DNA of 64,000 bases from Vibrio vulnificus NBRC 15645 = ATCC 27562 (GCF_002224265.1 NZ_CP012882.1:1364001-1428000), one strand, 5' to 3'. Counted from the first letter of the stretch, positions 28,631 through 38,409 are shown. Numbers and translations are program-made. The notes: generated by a model from the letters alone, not told the origin.

Positions 28631-28753
28631 AAGAGAATCTCAATTTTGTAGAAATAGGCAAACAATTTAGAGTTTTGATGCTACCAAAGTCAACATCACC
28701 GCACTATTATGCACATAACAAAAAAAAACTCCAATCACAATGTGAGGTCAATG

Positions 28754-29902
28754 ATGAAGTTTACTTACTCCAACCCTACACAAATTTTCTTTGGTCAGGG
28801 CCAAATTCAAGCGATTAAAAGCGCAGTGCCATCTGATCAAAAAATACTTGTCATCTACGGTGGCGGGTCAATCAAAAGAAACGGCGTTTATGATCAAATT
28901 GTGTCGGCGTTAGAAGGCTATAACTGGCTCGAGTTTTCCGGTGTTGAGGCTAACCCGACCAAGGAAACATTGGACAAAGCGGTCGCTATTGTGAAAGAGC
29001 AGGAGATCGATTTTATTCTCGCTGTTGGCGGCGGCTCTGTGATCGACGGCTCTAAATACGTCGCCGCATCTGCCCATTACCAAGGTGATGGCTGGGATAT
29101 TTTAGTTGGTAAACACCACGTGACTTCTGCAACGCCTTTAGGTGCCGTACTAACGTTGCCAGCAACAGGTTCAGAGTCCAACTCTGGCGCGGTAATTACT
29201 AAGGCGGAAACCCAAGATAAACTGGCCTTCCTAAGCCCATACGTTCAGCCAAAGTTTGCGGTGATGGACCCAGATGTAATGAAAACATTGCCTGAGAAAC
29301 AACTGCTAAACGGCATCGTTGATGCTTGGGTGCACGTTTGCGAGCAGTACATTACTCGCCCAGCCGGTGCGATGGTGCAAGACGCCTACGCCGAAGCGTT
29401 GTTGAAAACGCTGAAAAATCTCGGTGATCGCTTTGCAGAGCGCGACAGTGATGAATGGCGTGCAAACCTGATGTGGGCAGCGAACCAAGCCCTTAACGGC
29501 TTAATTGGTTCAGGCGTACCTCAAGACTGGGCGACGCACATGGTTGGCCACGAACTGACTGCGCTTTGGGGTGTCGATCACGCTCGTTCGTTGGCGATTG
29601 TTCAGCCTTCCCTGCTTCGCAACCAAATTGAGTACAAACGTGCCAAGTTGGAGCAAATGGGCCGTGAGGTCTTTGGTTTAGAAAACGGCGAGCAGCTAGC
29701 AGAGCGTACGATTGATGCCATTGAGGCTTTCTATCACTCCCTTGATGTCTCAACAAAACTTACTGAGCATAAAGAGAGCAAAGAAGAGGCGATTGAGGCA
29801 GTGGTGACACAACTGACCAATCATGGCATGGTGGCACTGACAGAAAACCAAAGCGTGACACCTGAGCAAGTGCGTAAGATCCTCGCAGAGGCGATTGCCT
29901 AA
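28754..29902 (+). CDS. yqhD: NADPH-dependent aldehyde reductase, YqhD type
   Basis: 382 residues. Iron-type alcohol dehydrogenase fold with LAVGGGSVIDGSK for the cofactor, LPATGSESNSGAVI, and metal ligands in GIVDAWVHVCEQY and HMVGHELTALWGVDHA. Similarity to E. coli YqhD runs the whole length. It reduces short and peroxidation-derived aldehydes with NADPH, so it serves detoxification. GAGG lies six bases before the ATG at 28754; the adjacent ATG at 28751 and a frame extending to 28709 are less likely. Confidence 0.92.
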   Translation: MKFTYSNPTQIFFGQGQIQAIKSAVPSDQKILVIYGGGSIKRNGVYDQIVSALEGYNWLEFSGVEANPTKETLDKAVAIVKEQEIDFILAVGGGSVIDGSKYVAASAHYQGDGWDILVGKHHVTSATPLGAVLTLPATGSESNSGAVITKAETQDKLAFLSPYVQPKFAVMDPDVMKTLPEKQLLNGIVDAWVHVCEQYITRPAGAMVQDAYAEALLKTLKNLGDRFAERDSDEWRANLMWAANQALNGLIGSGVPQDWATHMVGHELTALWGVDHARSLAIVQPSLLRNQIEYKRAKLEQMGREVFGLENGEQLAERTIDAIEAFYHSLDVSTKLTEHKESKEEAIEAVVTQLTNHGMVALTENQSVTPEQVRKILAEAIA

Positions 29903-29932
29903 TCACCCAAAACGATATCTGTATAATCAGAA

Positions 29933-29962
29933 AAATCCGGCATTCGTATGCCGGATTTTTTT
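29933..29962. terminator. bidirectional terminator between yqhD and pgtA
   Basis: Eleven-base-pair stem AAATCCGGCAT/ATGCCGGATTT, loop TCGT, T runs on both strands. It overlaps the last bases of pgtA. Confidence 0.92.
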
Positions 29963-31229
29963 AACGCGATTTGTAGTTATCCTTGTCGATATCGTGCTTT
30001 TTCATGCGTAAATAGAGCTTTTTACGCGGGATCTGCAAATACACCGCCGCTTCTGTCACTTTTCCAGAATGCAAAAACAGCGCATCTTCAATGATTTGCT
30101 TTTCAAAATCGTCCACCAGCGTATCCAATGGTGATTGAAGCTCGTTTTGGTTCACCAACCGCTCTTTCCCTGTCAGTTTGACAATGCCAATGGCATACAA
30201 CTCTGCGACGTTTCTTAACTCACGTACATTTCCTGGCCACTGATGATTACGCAACAACGAAAGGTAGCTCGAATCAACGGCTGGCATCGGTTTACCCAGT
30301 TTCTGGCAACTGTGCTTAAGAAAGTGATGAAAAATAGCGGCGATGTCATCTGGTCGATGGCGTAGGCTCGGCACTTGAATCGCTCCTTGATTGAGCAGAT
30401 AGTAAAGCTCGGGCAACAATCGATTTTCCGACATCAACTGTTCTGGGCTGGCATCAAACAGGGTGATCACCCGCGTTTTGCTGGTACTGCCTCGCTCTTG
30501 CGACAACAGCAGTTGGACAAACTCTCGCTGCGTCTTTTCATTCATCGATTGAACGTTCTCAATCACCAAAGTAGCCACACTTCCGCCATTGAAATAGCGC
30601 GCGATAGCCTCTTTGTCGTGGTCCGCGGTGAGATACAGCTCTTCCAACGTTTGCTCTTTACGTGGCAGGCTCATGTCATGGAGCAGATGAGCGATGCTGT
30701 GTCGGCCCGAGCCCGATTCACCACAAATCACGACATTGGTATTGATCAAAGCAAATCTCGCGACATGCTGGCGAATTTGCTCAATTTGCGCCGACTTTCC
30801 GACAAGCGCTTTGCCTACAGACTGCGACACATTACTCTTTTGTGCAGTGTAAGCTTGGCGCTCCTTAAGATACGATTTCACCTTAGTGAGCAGCTCTGGC
30901 GGCGAAATGGGCTTTTCGAAAAACTCGCAAGCGCCTTTTTTCAGTGCATCTACCGCCATCGGTATATCGCCATGCCCTGTGATGACCAACACCGGAATGT
31001 GTTCATCCATCTCTTTGATAAGCGCCAACAGCTCCATGCCATGCATTTGTGGCATATACATATCGAGTAAAACCACACCGGGCCAATCTTCACTGAGATA
31101 TTGGCACGCTTGCGTCGGATCGTTCACCAGTTTCGCGGTCAAACCAGAAATGGACATCAGATGCGCATAAGAGTCGAGTACATCCTGATCATCGTCAACC
31201 AAAAGCACATCATATTGATTAATCGTCAT
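29961..31229 (-). CDS. pgtA: PgtA-like response regulator of phosphoglycerate transport
   Basis: 422 residues. Receiver domain (VLLVDDDQDVLDSY, VVLLDMYMPQMHG, VITGHGD, FFEKPI), a central NtrC-like AAA+ domain, and a Fis-type DNA-binding tail (KVTEAAVYLQIPRKKLYLRM). The AAA+ part is degenerate: the P-loop reads GESGSGRHS with R in place of K, the Walker B region reads LVIENV, and no GAFTGA loop is visible. It probably does not drive sigma-54 promoters by ATP hydrolysis. Start at 31229 overlaps pgtB by 11 bases; GGAG is seven bases upstream. Confidence 0.88.
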   Translation of the reverse strand: MTINQYDVLLVDDDQDVLDSYAHLMSISGLTAKLVNDPTQACQYLSEDWPGVVLLDMYMPQMHGMELLALIKEMDEHIPVLVITGHGDIPMAVDALKKGACEFFEKPISPPELLTKVKSYLKERQAYTAQKSNVSQSVGKALVGKSAQIEQIRQHVARFALINTNVVICGESGSGRHSIAHLLHDMSLPRKEQTLEELYLTADHDKEAIARYFNGGSVATLVIENVQSMNEKTQREFVQLLLSQERGSTSKTRVITLFDASPEQLMSENRLLPELYYLLNQGAIQVPSLRHRPDDIAAIFHHFLKHSCQKLGKPMPAVDSSYLSLLRNHQWPGNVRELRNVAELYAIGIVKLTGKERLVNQNELQSPLDTLVDDFEKQIIEDALFLHSGKVTEAAVYLQIPRKKLYLRMKKHDIDKDNYKSR

Positions 31230-33582
31230 GAGGCATCTCCAATACCACCATGGCTCCACCCTGTGCGTTGGAAGCCAAGTAAATGTTTCCGTTATATTTT
31301 TCTATGATTGATTTACAGATGTTCATACCAAGTCCGAGACCGATTTCTTTTGTAGTCGTAAATGGGGTAAAGAGGCGATCAACAATGTCTGGCGCAAAGC
31401 CCTTACCGTTGTCGCATACCGCAATCGCATGATGCGTTTGCGTGGAATACAAATGACACAGCTCAATCACACGCTCTGCACCATTGGCTTCGCTCAACGC
31501 ATCGCAACTGTTCACCATCAAGTTAATGAGCACCTGCTCGTAGGCGACCAAGCTGCCCTGCACCATAAGGGTTGTATCCAGCTGGTTGCGAATTTGAATT
31601 TGCTGCCTTTTGGCTCGCGTATTAACGAGTAACATCGAGTGCTCCGCGACATCGTGCAGCTCTATCGAGGCAGACGTCGGCTCGCCATCCGATTTTTTCG
31701 CAAAGTGACGCAAACCATTGACGATCTTACTCATGCGCTCTTTGAGGCTTTCAATGTGCGTTAATGAGGTGGCGACCTGTTCACTGTCCGCCTTCTGGTT
31801 AAACAAATTAGCACTATAAAGGTAGGTAGACATCGCATTGAGCGGCTGATTTAACTCGTGTGCCAAGCTGGTCATGGCTTGCCCTACCACCGCCATTTTG
31901 GCCGCTTGAATCAGCTCGGATTGGGTCTTCTTCAAATGCGATTCCGCTTTTTGACGCTCTTGAATTTCCAGCTTGAGCTGGCGATTTCGCTCCGTCACAT
32001 CGCGGGTTTTCTCAGCCACTCTTTGCTCTAAGATGCGATTGGCCTGAATCTGTTCGGTTACGTCGGTGATCGTGATGATCACTTTTTCACAATGACCATG
32101 AGTAAACAGACTGAACTCACAATGTAAAAAACGACCATACGGATCATCAGCCAATGACATGGTGAGTTCGCTTCGGCACTCTCGCATTAGGGCGGAATCG
32201 GTATCAAATTGCGCGCGTAATGCCTCAAACCAATGCTCAGGAAACGCCGACCAAATCGGTAACTCGGTAATGGCATCGTCTAGATCCAATAAGCGTCTCG
32301 CGCTAACGTTCGCCGATTCAACCCTGCCACCCAAACTGACCGTCATTAAACTAGCGCTGGTGTTGTTGATTAAGCTCAGGGCGTTGGTTCGCTGCATCTC
32401 TTTCACTTTGTCACCGTACTCGATCAGTTTGGCACTTAAGCGACCAATCTCATCGTTGCCGTCAACGCGAATGGGATGGTGTAAATCATCATTGATGATC
32501 GCATCAATGCTGTTACTCAAATTAGCCAAGCGCGCCACAATACGCTGATAAATGAAGTAGTAAGCCAAAATCAAACTGGTGAGGATCGAGACCGCAAAGC
32601 AGATGAGCAACACGCGGTTGCCCACATTGACCATCTCAGTGGTGTCTTGTTTGACTTCATAAAAAGCTTGGTCTGCCGACGCAACAATCCCGCCAATTTG
32701 GTTGTGAATCGTGCCGATTTGGCGATCAATGTCGCGCTGCTGCACTTCAATTCTCTCGCGGATGGAAACGTAATCAAGCAGTTGTTGATGCAAGAAACCT
32801 TCAATTTGCAGCAAGGTCGTTAACTCACCGACTAGCTGTTGGTAAGCGATGGACGATGGCCATTCAAAGATTGGCTGGCTCAAACGATGAAGCTCTTCGG
32901 TACGATACTGAATCACTTTCATGCCATTATTCACATGCCCCAACTGCGTTGCGCTCACCACATCTAGCGCCAATTCGTAAATCGTGGATTCGAGGTCCAA
33001 CACCTGTTGAATGACATTCAGCTGTTGAAGTAACGCATCGGTTTTGGCCTGTTTCTGATTACGAGAAATCTGCCAATCTATCTCTTGGCGTAATGGCATC
33101 AGTTCGGTGCGGATGTCTTGATGAATCCAATCAAGTTGCTCTTTCAGTAGATCGATTTTTCGCTGTGCATCGATGCGTTTAGACACCAGATAACCATAGA
33201 GATCAATACTGCTTGCGAGCGAGGTGTACGACTCTGCAAGGGCACTCAGCGAGTCATGAGTGGCTTCGTCGGCGCGTTGCACACGTTCAACAATCTGCTT
33301 GGTGTCGCTTAATTGCTTACTTAGAGAAAGCAAGTGGTTATCGAGTTGAACTTTGCTTTTCACTCGTTCGATCTGGGAGATTTTACGTCGCACTTCACTG
33401 CTTTTGCTCTCAAGCAAATAACTGGCGTTGTAACGCGGTACGCTTTCGTCCAACAAACCACTGACTCGCAGATCGAGCTGGCTCCAAGTCATCCAGGCGA
33501 TGACACAAACGAGAGTCAACAGCAAGGTGCTGCCAGCAAACGCTGCGACCAATTTTACGCCAATCGTGTTGTATCTCCGCAT
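31219..33582 (-). CDS. pgtB: PgtB-like sensor histidine kinase
   Basis: 787 residues. Span one 8-30, a long helical periplasmic domain to about 320, span two near 324-346 (LLICFAVSILTSLILAYYF), HAMP, a PAS-like segment, a coiled coil (EQRVAEKTRDVTERNRQLKL), the phospho-acceptor site SLAHELNQPLNAM and an ATPase domain with DNGKGF and GLGLGMNICKSI. It phosphorylates PgtA and in Salmonella acts with PgtC to induce the phosphoglycerate transporter. It overlaps pgtC by one base (TAATG). Confidence 0.9.
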   Translation of the reverse strand: MRRYNTIGVKLVAAFAGSTLLLTLVCVIAWMTWSQLDLRVSGLLDESVPRYNASYLLESKSSEVRRKISQIERVKSKVQLDNHLLSLSKQLSDTKQIVERVQRADEATHDSLSALAESYTSLASSIDLYGYLVSKRIDAQRKIDLLKEQLDWIHQDIRTELMPLRQEIDWQISRNQKQAKTDALLQQLNVIQQVLDLESTIYELALDVVSATQLGHVNNGMKVIQYRTEELHRLSQPIFEWPSSIAYQQLVGELTTLLQIEGFLHQQLLDYVSIRERIEVQQRDIDRQIGTIHNQIGGIVASADQAFYEVKQDTTEMVNVGNRVLLICFAVSILTSLILAYYFIYQRIVARLANLSNSIDAIINDDLHHPIRVDGNDEIGRLSAKLIEYGDKVKEMQRTNALSLINNTSASLMTVSLGGRVESANVSARRLLDLDDAITELPIWSAFPEHWFEALRAQFDTDSALMRECRSELTMSLADDPYGRFLHCEFSLFTHGHCEKVIITITDVTEQIQANRILEQRVAEKTRDVTERNRQLKLEIQERQKAESHLKKTQSELIQAAKMAVVGQAMTSLAHELNQPLNAMSTYLYSANLFNQKADSEQVATSLTHIESLKERMSKIVNGLRHFAKKSDGEPTSASIELHDVAEHSMLLVNTRAKRQQIQIRNQLDTTLMVQGSLVAYEQVLINLMVNSCDALSEANGAERVIELCHLYSTQTHHAIAVCDNGKGFAPDIVDRLFTPFTTTKEIGLGLGMNICKSIIEKYNGNIYLASNAQGGAMVVLEMPHDD

Positions 33583-34883
33583 TATTCTTCACCCTGCTTT
33601 TTTAGCGTTTGCAAACGTTGATTTGCTGACGCTAGTTGGCGATGAAGCGCGCCGCTGACACGATGGCTAAACTCCGCCATCACAGCCTGTGCATAGCCAT
33701 CATCCGTCATTTCTTGTTGGGAAGAGAGCGCCAGTTGTTTGCTCACTTCTAGCACCTCCGTTTCACTCACTGGAATATCAAAGGCAAGTTGACGGATGGA
33801 CTCTAGCTGCGTTAACACAGCAGGGTTATCGGCGTACGCCTTACGCAGTTGAATAATGGTTTGCCAAGTGTCTTTTAGCTCAGGAAGGCGTTTGGTAATG
33901 GCCAAATCAAACAGGCGATTGGTCAGCACTTCTCTTTGCATTATCGCGCTAATATTCAACGCTGGGTGATCACCATCTTTGCGCTCGGTATCATGCAAAG
34001 AGAACTTGGCGAAACTGTTTTTGCCGAGCGACTCTTGCATTGGAGAAGAAAGCAGCATCGCCATAAAATCGTCCACCAAAGGATCGGCGCTGGCGCGTTG
34101 CGTTTTGGCAATGTACGTCGGCATCAGAGTGAAATCCGATTCAAACGCAAAGCCGACATGGTCAAATTTTCGCTGGATCAGCAACGCATAGCTATCGATG
34201 GTTGGACCAAGACCAAATTGCCCTTTTGCAATATAGTCACTCACGCCAAAACTGCGCGAAGAGATGGTCGCCAAATTGGCACCAATGTTAATCAAGATGC
34301 GCCAGCCATCCTGCCAACCGTATCGACTTAGGATGCTTTCTACCATCATTTGTGTCGTGCCAGAGCGACTTGGCGTACTCATGGTGATGTGACCAAAATA
34401 TTGAGAACGGGTGAGATCGATAAACCGTTCAGGGATGTTCAGTTGGTGTGCTTGCAGGTAATCGCGATTCCACACAATACCGGCACCTGAATAGCCAATA
34501 GTCAGTACCTGCTGTTGAGGAGGCAACACATAAGGCGACATCCAGCTTGGTAAGGTTTCGTGCTGAGCCACATCGCCAAGGCGCTCACTCTCAGAAAGTT
34601 TTTGCATCAGAAAAGGCGAAGAGCTCAAGACCAAATCGATGTCTTGCATGTAGGTTTTACCCAGCAGCTGAATACTGGATTCACTGCGGCGATGAATAAA
34701 ACGAACTTCGGCATCAGGGTGACGTAACTTGAACTCATCAATTAGGATGGACAACGGCTCTTGGGAAAACGTCGTCAATACGACGATCTCTTTGTCCGTC
34801 GACGCCGCACTGGCACCAAAACAGACCAAGCTAAACAACAAACTAAACCGACCTAACACGGCAAATCGCTTTTTACTCACCAT
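33582..34883 (-). CDS. pgtC: PgtC-like periplasmic binding protein for phosphoglycerate sensing
   Basis: 433 residues. Signal peptide (FAVLGRFSLLFSLVCFGASA), then an ABC extracellular-solute-binding fold (EIVVLTTFSQEPLSILIDEF, MSTPSRSGTTQMMVESILSR, FGLGPTIDSYALLI). The C-terminal 80 residues are helical. In the Salmonella pgt system PgtC with PgtB senses external phosphoglycerate and relieves repression through PgtA. Start at 34883 has AAGG six bases upstream. First gene of pgtCBA, divergent from pgtP. Confidence 0.88.
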   Translation of the reverse strand: MVSKKRFAVLGRFSLLFSLVCFGASAASTDKEIVVLTTFSQEPLSILIDEFKLRHPDAEVRFIHRRSESSIQLLGKTYMQDIDLVLSSSPFLMQKLSESERLGDVAQHETLPSWMSPYVLPPQQQVLTIGYSGAGIVWNRDYLQAHQLNIPERFIDLTRSQYFGHITMSTPSRSGTTQMMVESILSRYGWQDGWRILINIGANLATISSRSFGVSDYIAKGQFGLGPTIDSYALLIQRKFDHVGFAFESDFTLMPTYIAKTQRASADPLVDDFMAMLLSSPMQESLGKNSFAKFSLHDTERKDGDHPALNISAIMQREVLTNRLFDLAITKRLPELKDTWQTIIQLRKAYADNPAVLTQLESIRQLAFDIPVSETEVLEVSKQLALSSQQEMTDDGYAQAVMAEFSHRVSGALHRQLASANQRLQTLKKQGEE

Positions 34884-35036
34884 CGATAACCTTAAAAATT
34901 GTGCGTTCAATCAAAACTCTACACTTTGCTAAAAATCGCTTGAAACACAGGCTGAGTCACTACTGACGCAATTTCCTTTCCTTGCTAGTAATTTTATCAG
35001 CAATCAAACCACAAACGTTATGCGGTTAGGTTCACT

Positions 35037-35069
35037 TTTGACTCATTGTTTAAAACAAATTGGGTCAAA
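35037..35069. promoter_or_regulatory. inverted repeat between pgtC and pgtP, candidate PgtA operator
   Basis: Arms TTTGACTCATT and AAATTGGGTCAAA (TTTGACCCAATTT on the other strand) face each other across a short AT-rich centre, 92 bases before the pgtP start. Position and symmetry suit a regulator site; the binder is inferred. Confidence 0.5.
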
Positions 35070-35161
35070 TGTGCCCCAAAAACGCCCTTTTGTACGGATT
35101 AACAGGCCGATTCATCATGCTCCCGACAACACATTTTTGTTGATTTACATGGAGAGCAATC

Positions 35162-36541
35162 ATGCTTAATTTCTTTAAAACTCGTCCGGATGTGCCGTTA
35201 TCAGACAGCTCCAACGAGGGAATGCTAAAGCGCTATAAGAGTTACCAATGGCAGGTATTCTTAGGCCTTATTTTTGGTTACGCCGTCTTCTACGTAGTAC
35301 GTATGAGTTTAGGTGTTGTGAAAAAGCCCATGCTCGATGCGGGCATCGTGACCATCGAAGAACTCGGTATTATGGGTTCGGCATTCTTCTTTACTTATGC
35401 TTTCGGTAAGTTCTTAAACGGCTTCCTATCTGACTACGCCAACATTGGCCGCTTTATGTCGTGTTCCCTACTGGTATCGGGTGTTCTCTCGGTCGTGATG
35501 GGGATGAACACCGTTGGCTTCTTCTTCGTTCTGCTTTGGGGTTTGAACGGTTGGTTCCAATCCGTTGGTTCAGCACCTTCGTGTGTATCGCTTTACCAAT
35601 GGTTCTCACCAAAGCAACGTGGTAGCCGTTACTCAATTTGGGGTGGTTCGCGTAACATCGGTGAAGGTATCACTTGGATCCTAACGGCGACACTAGTGAG
35701 CTACTTCGGCTGGCGTGCAGGTTTCATTGGCGCGGGTATCGCTGCAGTAGTTGCTGCACTGATCATGCTGAAAGTACTGAAAGACCGTCCACAAACTTAC
35801 GGCTTGCCAGATCCAGGTACTGCATTTGGCGAAGGTACCGAAATCAAGAAAGCGAACGATCCAAAAGAAACACGTCGTGCGCAGATGTTTATCCTAAAAC
35901 AACCTGTGGTATGGCTCATTGCCTTATCTTGTGCGGCAATGTACATCTCTCGCTACGCGATGTCTTCTTGGGCGGTATTGTTCCTGCAAGAAACAAAAGG
36001 TTACTCACTGATTGACGCGGGTTTTGCCATGTCAATGTACCCAACGGCGGGTCTAGCGGGTGCGATTCTGTCAGGTATCCTTTCAGACAAAGTGTTCAAA
36101 GGTAACCGTAACATCCCTAACCTACTGTACGGATTGGCAAACATTGCCGGTATGTGTTTGATGTTCTTTGGCCCAGATAACCGTGTTATCGACGCAGTAG
36201 CGCTGAGCATGATCGGCTTCTCTATCGGTGGTCTAGTGGTATTCCTAGCAGGTCTGATTGCTTGTGACCTGATGCCTAAGAACGCAGTTGGCGCAGTAAA
36301 AGGTTTGATTGGTCTCTGTTCTTACATTGCAGCGTCAGCTCAAGAGCTTATCTCTGCATCTCTGATCACCATCACTGAAGTCGATGGCGTAAAACACTAC
36401 GACTTTGGTAACGCGCAGTACTTCTGGCTAGCCGCTGGTGTGGTATCGATGCTACTCGCACTGACGGTATGGAATGCGAAGAAAGTGGTCGATATCGACG
36501 AAGAACAAGACAAAAAGCTACAAACACGCACAGCTTCTTAA
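35162..36541 (+). CDS. pgtP: phosphoglycerate transporter, MFS (organophosphate:Pi antiporter family)
   Basis: 459 residues, twelve spans. It begins with a cytoplasmic LKRYKSYQWQVFLGLIFGYA, then the family motif GKFLNGFLSDYANIGRFMS and WGLNGWFQSVGSAP shared with UhpT/GlpT/PgtP. It imports 2- or 3-phosphoglycerate and phosphoenolpyruvate in exchange for phosphate. The pgtABC genes next door settle PgtP over UhpT. GGAGAGCAATC precedes the ATG. The pyruvate kinase gene follows by 70 bases. Confidence 0.93.
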   Translation: MLNFFKTRPDVPLSDSSNEGMLKRYKSYQWQVFLGLIFGYAVFYVVRMSLGVVKKPMLDAGIVTIEELGIMGSAFFFTYAFGKFLNGFLSDYANIGRFMSCSLLVSGVLSVVMGMNTVGFFFVLLWGLNGWFQSVGSAPSCVSLYQWFSPKQRGSRYSIWGGSRNIGEGITWILTATLVSYFGWRAGFIGAGIAAVVAALIMLKVLKDRPQTYGLPDPGTAFGEGTEIKKANDPKETRRAQMFILKQPVVWLIALSCAAMYISRYAMSSWAVLFLQETKGYSLIDAGFAMSMYPTAGLAGAILSGILSDKVFKGNRNIPNLLYGLANIAGMCLMFFGPDNRVIDAVALSMIGFSIGGLVVFLAGLIACDLMPKNAVGAVKGLIGLCSYIAASAQELISASLITITEVDGVKHYDFGNAQYFWLAAGVVSMLLALTVWNAKKVVDIDEEQDKKLQTRTAS

Positions 36542-36550
36542 TGTTCATTG

Positions 36551-36578
36551 AGCAGGGGCGAAAGCTCCTGCTGTTTCT
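36551..36578 (+). terminator. weak hairpin between pgtP and pyk
   Basis: Nine-base-pair stem AGCAGGGGC/GCTCCTGCT (one G-T pair), GAAA loop, followed only by GTTTCTCC. It may attenuate rather than end transcription into the kinase gene. Confidence 0.55.
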
Positions 36579-36617
36579 CCTACCCCTTTTTTAGTCTCGT
36601 CGTTATAGGAATTGAAG

Positions 36618-38087
36618 ATGTGTAAAACCAAAATCGTCGCTACGCTTGGCCCAGCCAGTCAAACACGCGAAAAACTCACTCAACTCATCCAAGCGGGCGT
36701 GAATGTAGTGCGCTTAAACTTTTCGCACGGCAGCGCTGAAGAGCACATTGCTCGTGCTGAAATGGTGCGTGAAATCGCACAAGAACTTAACGTTAGCGTT
36801 GGTGTACTCGTTGACCTACAAGGTCCCAAAATTCGTATCGCTTGCTTTGAGCAAGGCTCAATTCAGCTCAAAGCAGGTGATCCTTTCATTCTCGACGGCA
36901 CACTCAACCGAGATGCTGGCACGCAAGAACGCGTCGGTTTGGATTATCCAGAGCTGATCGATGACCTGCAGGTCGGCAATATTCTGCTGCTTGACGATGG
37001 CCGTATCCAACTTGAGGTGAAGGCCGTTGATACACAAACTCGCCTAGTCAACACCGTTGCGTTGAACGGTGGCAAACTCTCAAACCGCAAAGGGATTAAC
37101 TTACTGGGTGGGGGGCTTTCAGCGCCAGCGTTGACCGACAAAGATAAGCAAGACATTCTTACCGCGGCCGAGCTAAAAGCAGACTTTCTTGCCGTATCGT
37201 TTCCTCGTAACGCTGACGATATCGAATACGCGCGCTCCCTTGCTCTGCAAGCAGGCTGCCAAGCACACATCGTCGCGAAAGTGGAACGTGCTGAAGTGGT
37301 TGCCAGCGAAGAAGCAATGGATGGTGTGATTCGTGCCTCCGATGTCATCATGGTGGCACGTGGCGATTTAGGCGTGGAAATCGGTGATGCGCGCCTGCCT
37401 GGCGTACAAAAAGCGCTGATCGCTCGTGCAAAGTACTTAGGCAAACCGGTTATCACGGCCACGCAAATGATGGAATCGATGATCGAGAATCCATTGCCAA
37501 CACGTGCAGAAGTTTTAGACGTTGCCAACGCGGTACTCGATGGCACCGACGCAGTCATGCTCTCTGCTGAATCAGCGGCGGGGTTGTACCCGGTTGAAGC
37601 GGTTGAAGCCATGGTTCGAATTGCACAAGGTGTCGAACACGAAACCAGTTGTGCACAAGGCTGTTGGGATAAGCTCAACCATCTGTGCAACGACGCAGGT
37701 AAGAGCTTTGCTCTCTCCTCAATGATCTCGGCAACGAAAGTACACAAAGATCTTGGGGTCGCTATCGTGACTCAACATGGTGAAACGCCACTATTGATGT
37801 CACGTTGTCAAAGCCAAGCAACCATTTGGGCGGTCTCGGACAAACCTGAATTGCTACGCAAACTGGCGATTCTGCGCGGCGTAACCCCGGTTTATCTACC
37901 CACATTGGACAAACGCGGTGACATTGCGCATCAGCTCATCAGCCTACTGAGTGCCGATGCCAAGCAGAAACAAATCTCATCCATCATGATGACCCAATTA
38001 GAATCCGTTGAAGGCGTGGGCGATATGAATGTCTGCCGCTTACTGAATCTAAACGAAACACCCATAACAACCGCCATTGCGGCATAA
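36618..38087 (+). CDS. pyk: pyruvate kinase
   Basis: 489 residues. CKTKIVATLGPAS and VVRLNFSHGSAEEH at the start, VLVDLQGPKIRI, VMVARGDLGVEI and the signature VITATQMMESMIENPLPTRA are all present. It converts phosphoenolpyruvate and ADP to pyruvate and ATP. Vibrios carry other pyruvate kinases, and this copy follows the transporter for phosphoglycerate/PEP, so it probably serves use of imported triose acids. ATG at 36618 with AGGA upstream; a TTG two codons earlier is less likely. Confidence 0.94.
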   Translation: MCKTKIVATLGPASQTREKLTQLIQAGVNVVRLNFSHGSAEEHIARAEMVREIAQELNVSVGVLVDLQGPKIRIACFEQGSIQLKAGDPFILDGTLNRDAGTQERVGLDYPELIDDLQVGNILLLDDGRIQLEVKAVDTQTRLVNTVALNGGKLSNRKGINLLGGGLSAPALTDKDKQDILTAAELKADFLAVSFPRNADDIEYARSLALQAGCQAHIVAKVERAEVVASEEAMDGVIRASDVIMVARGDLGVEIGDARLPGVQKALIARAKYLGKPVITATQMMESMIENPLPTRAEVLDVANAVLDGTDAVMLSAESAAGLYPVEAVEAMVRIAQGVEHETSCAQGCWDKLNHLCNDAGKSFALSSMISATKVHKDLGVAIVTQHGETPLLMSRCQSQATIWAVSDKPELLRKLAILRGVTPVYLPTLDKRGDIAHQLISLLSADAKQKQISSIMMTQLESVEGVGDMNVCRLLNLNETPITTAIAA

Positions 38088-38124
38088 CCGTTTAATCACC
38101 CCCCTCCTGCTCCACAGGGATCTT

Positions 38125-38154
38125 GGCCTGCCTTTTCGGCAGGTCCTTTTTTTT
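38125..38154 (+). terminator. terminator of pyk
   Basis: CCTGCC/GGCAGG stem (extended by G-C pairs around a bulge) followed by a run of eight T. Confidence 0.9.
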
Positions 38155-38409
38155 CGTCTAGCGTCCCTTATCCACTTTTCTTTTTTTGCTTCTAAAAATA
38201 TTTCGCCTCATTTTTGTGACAAGCCTAAATAAAATGACGTTCGGTCTCGCGTTTGGTCAAATTTTATTGTGTACTAAGTTAGAAACGACCTATGATTTTT
38301 GAACGCAAATCAAATTTACGCATTCGCGATAAACCACAGTTGTTTTGTTGCTTTACTCAGTTGATCAAAGTGTTACATTTTTCAGTAGATATTCTTTAGG
38401 GTTGTGAAT
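38155..38409. other. intergenic region before the second EAL gene
   Basis: AT-rich promoter region. No c-di-GMP riboswitch blocks, clear palindromes or small genes recognised. Confidence 0.4.

Noticed and set aside
30375..31070. 231-codon plus-strand frame opposite pgtA
   Set aside because: Antisense shadow of pgtA with no start context.
33600..33625. PurR-like GTTTGCAAACG in the pgtC end
   Set aside because: Inside coding sequence, with inverted half-site order, and not near a promoter.
36944..37747. Long 267-codon frame opposite pyk
   Set aside because: Antisense to a clearly coding, conserved gene; the product is serine/alanine-rich as expected of a shadow frame.
38155..38409. c-di-GMP riboswitch before the second EAL gene
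   Set aside because: None of the conserved GEMM blocks are present.
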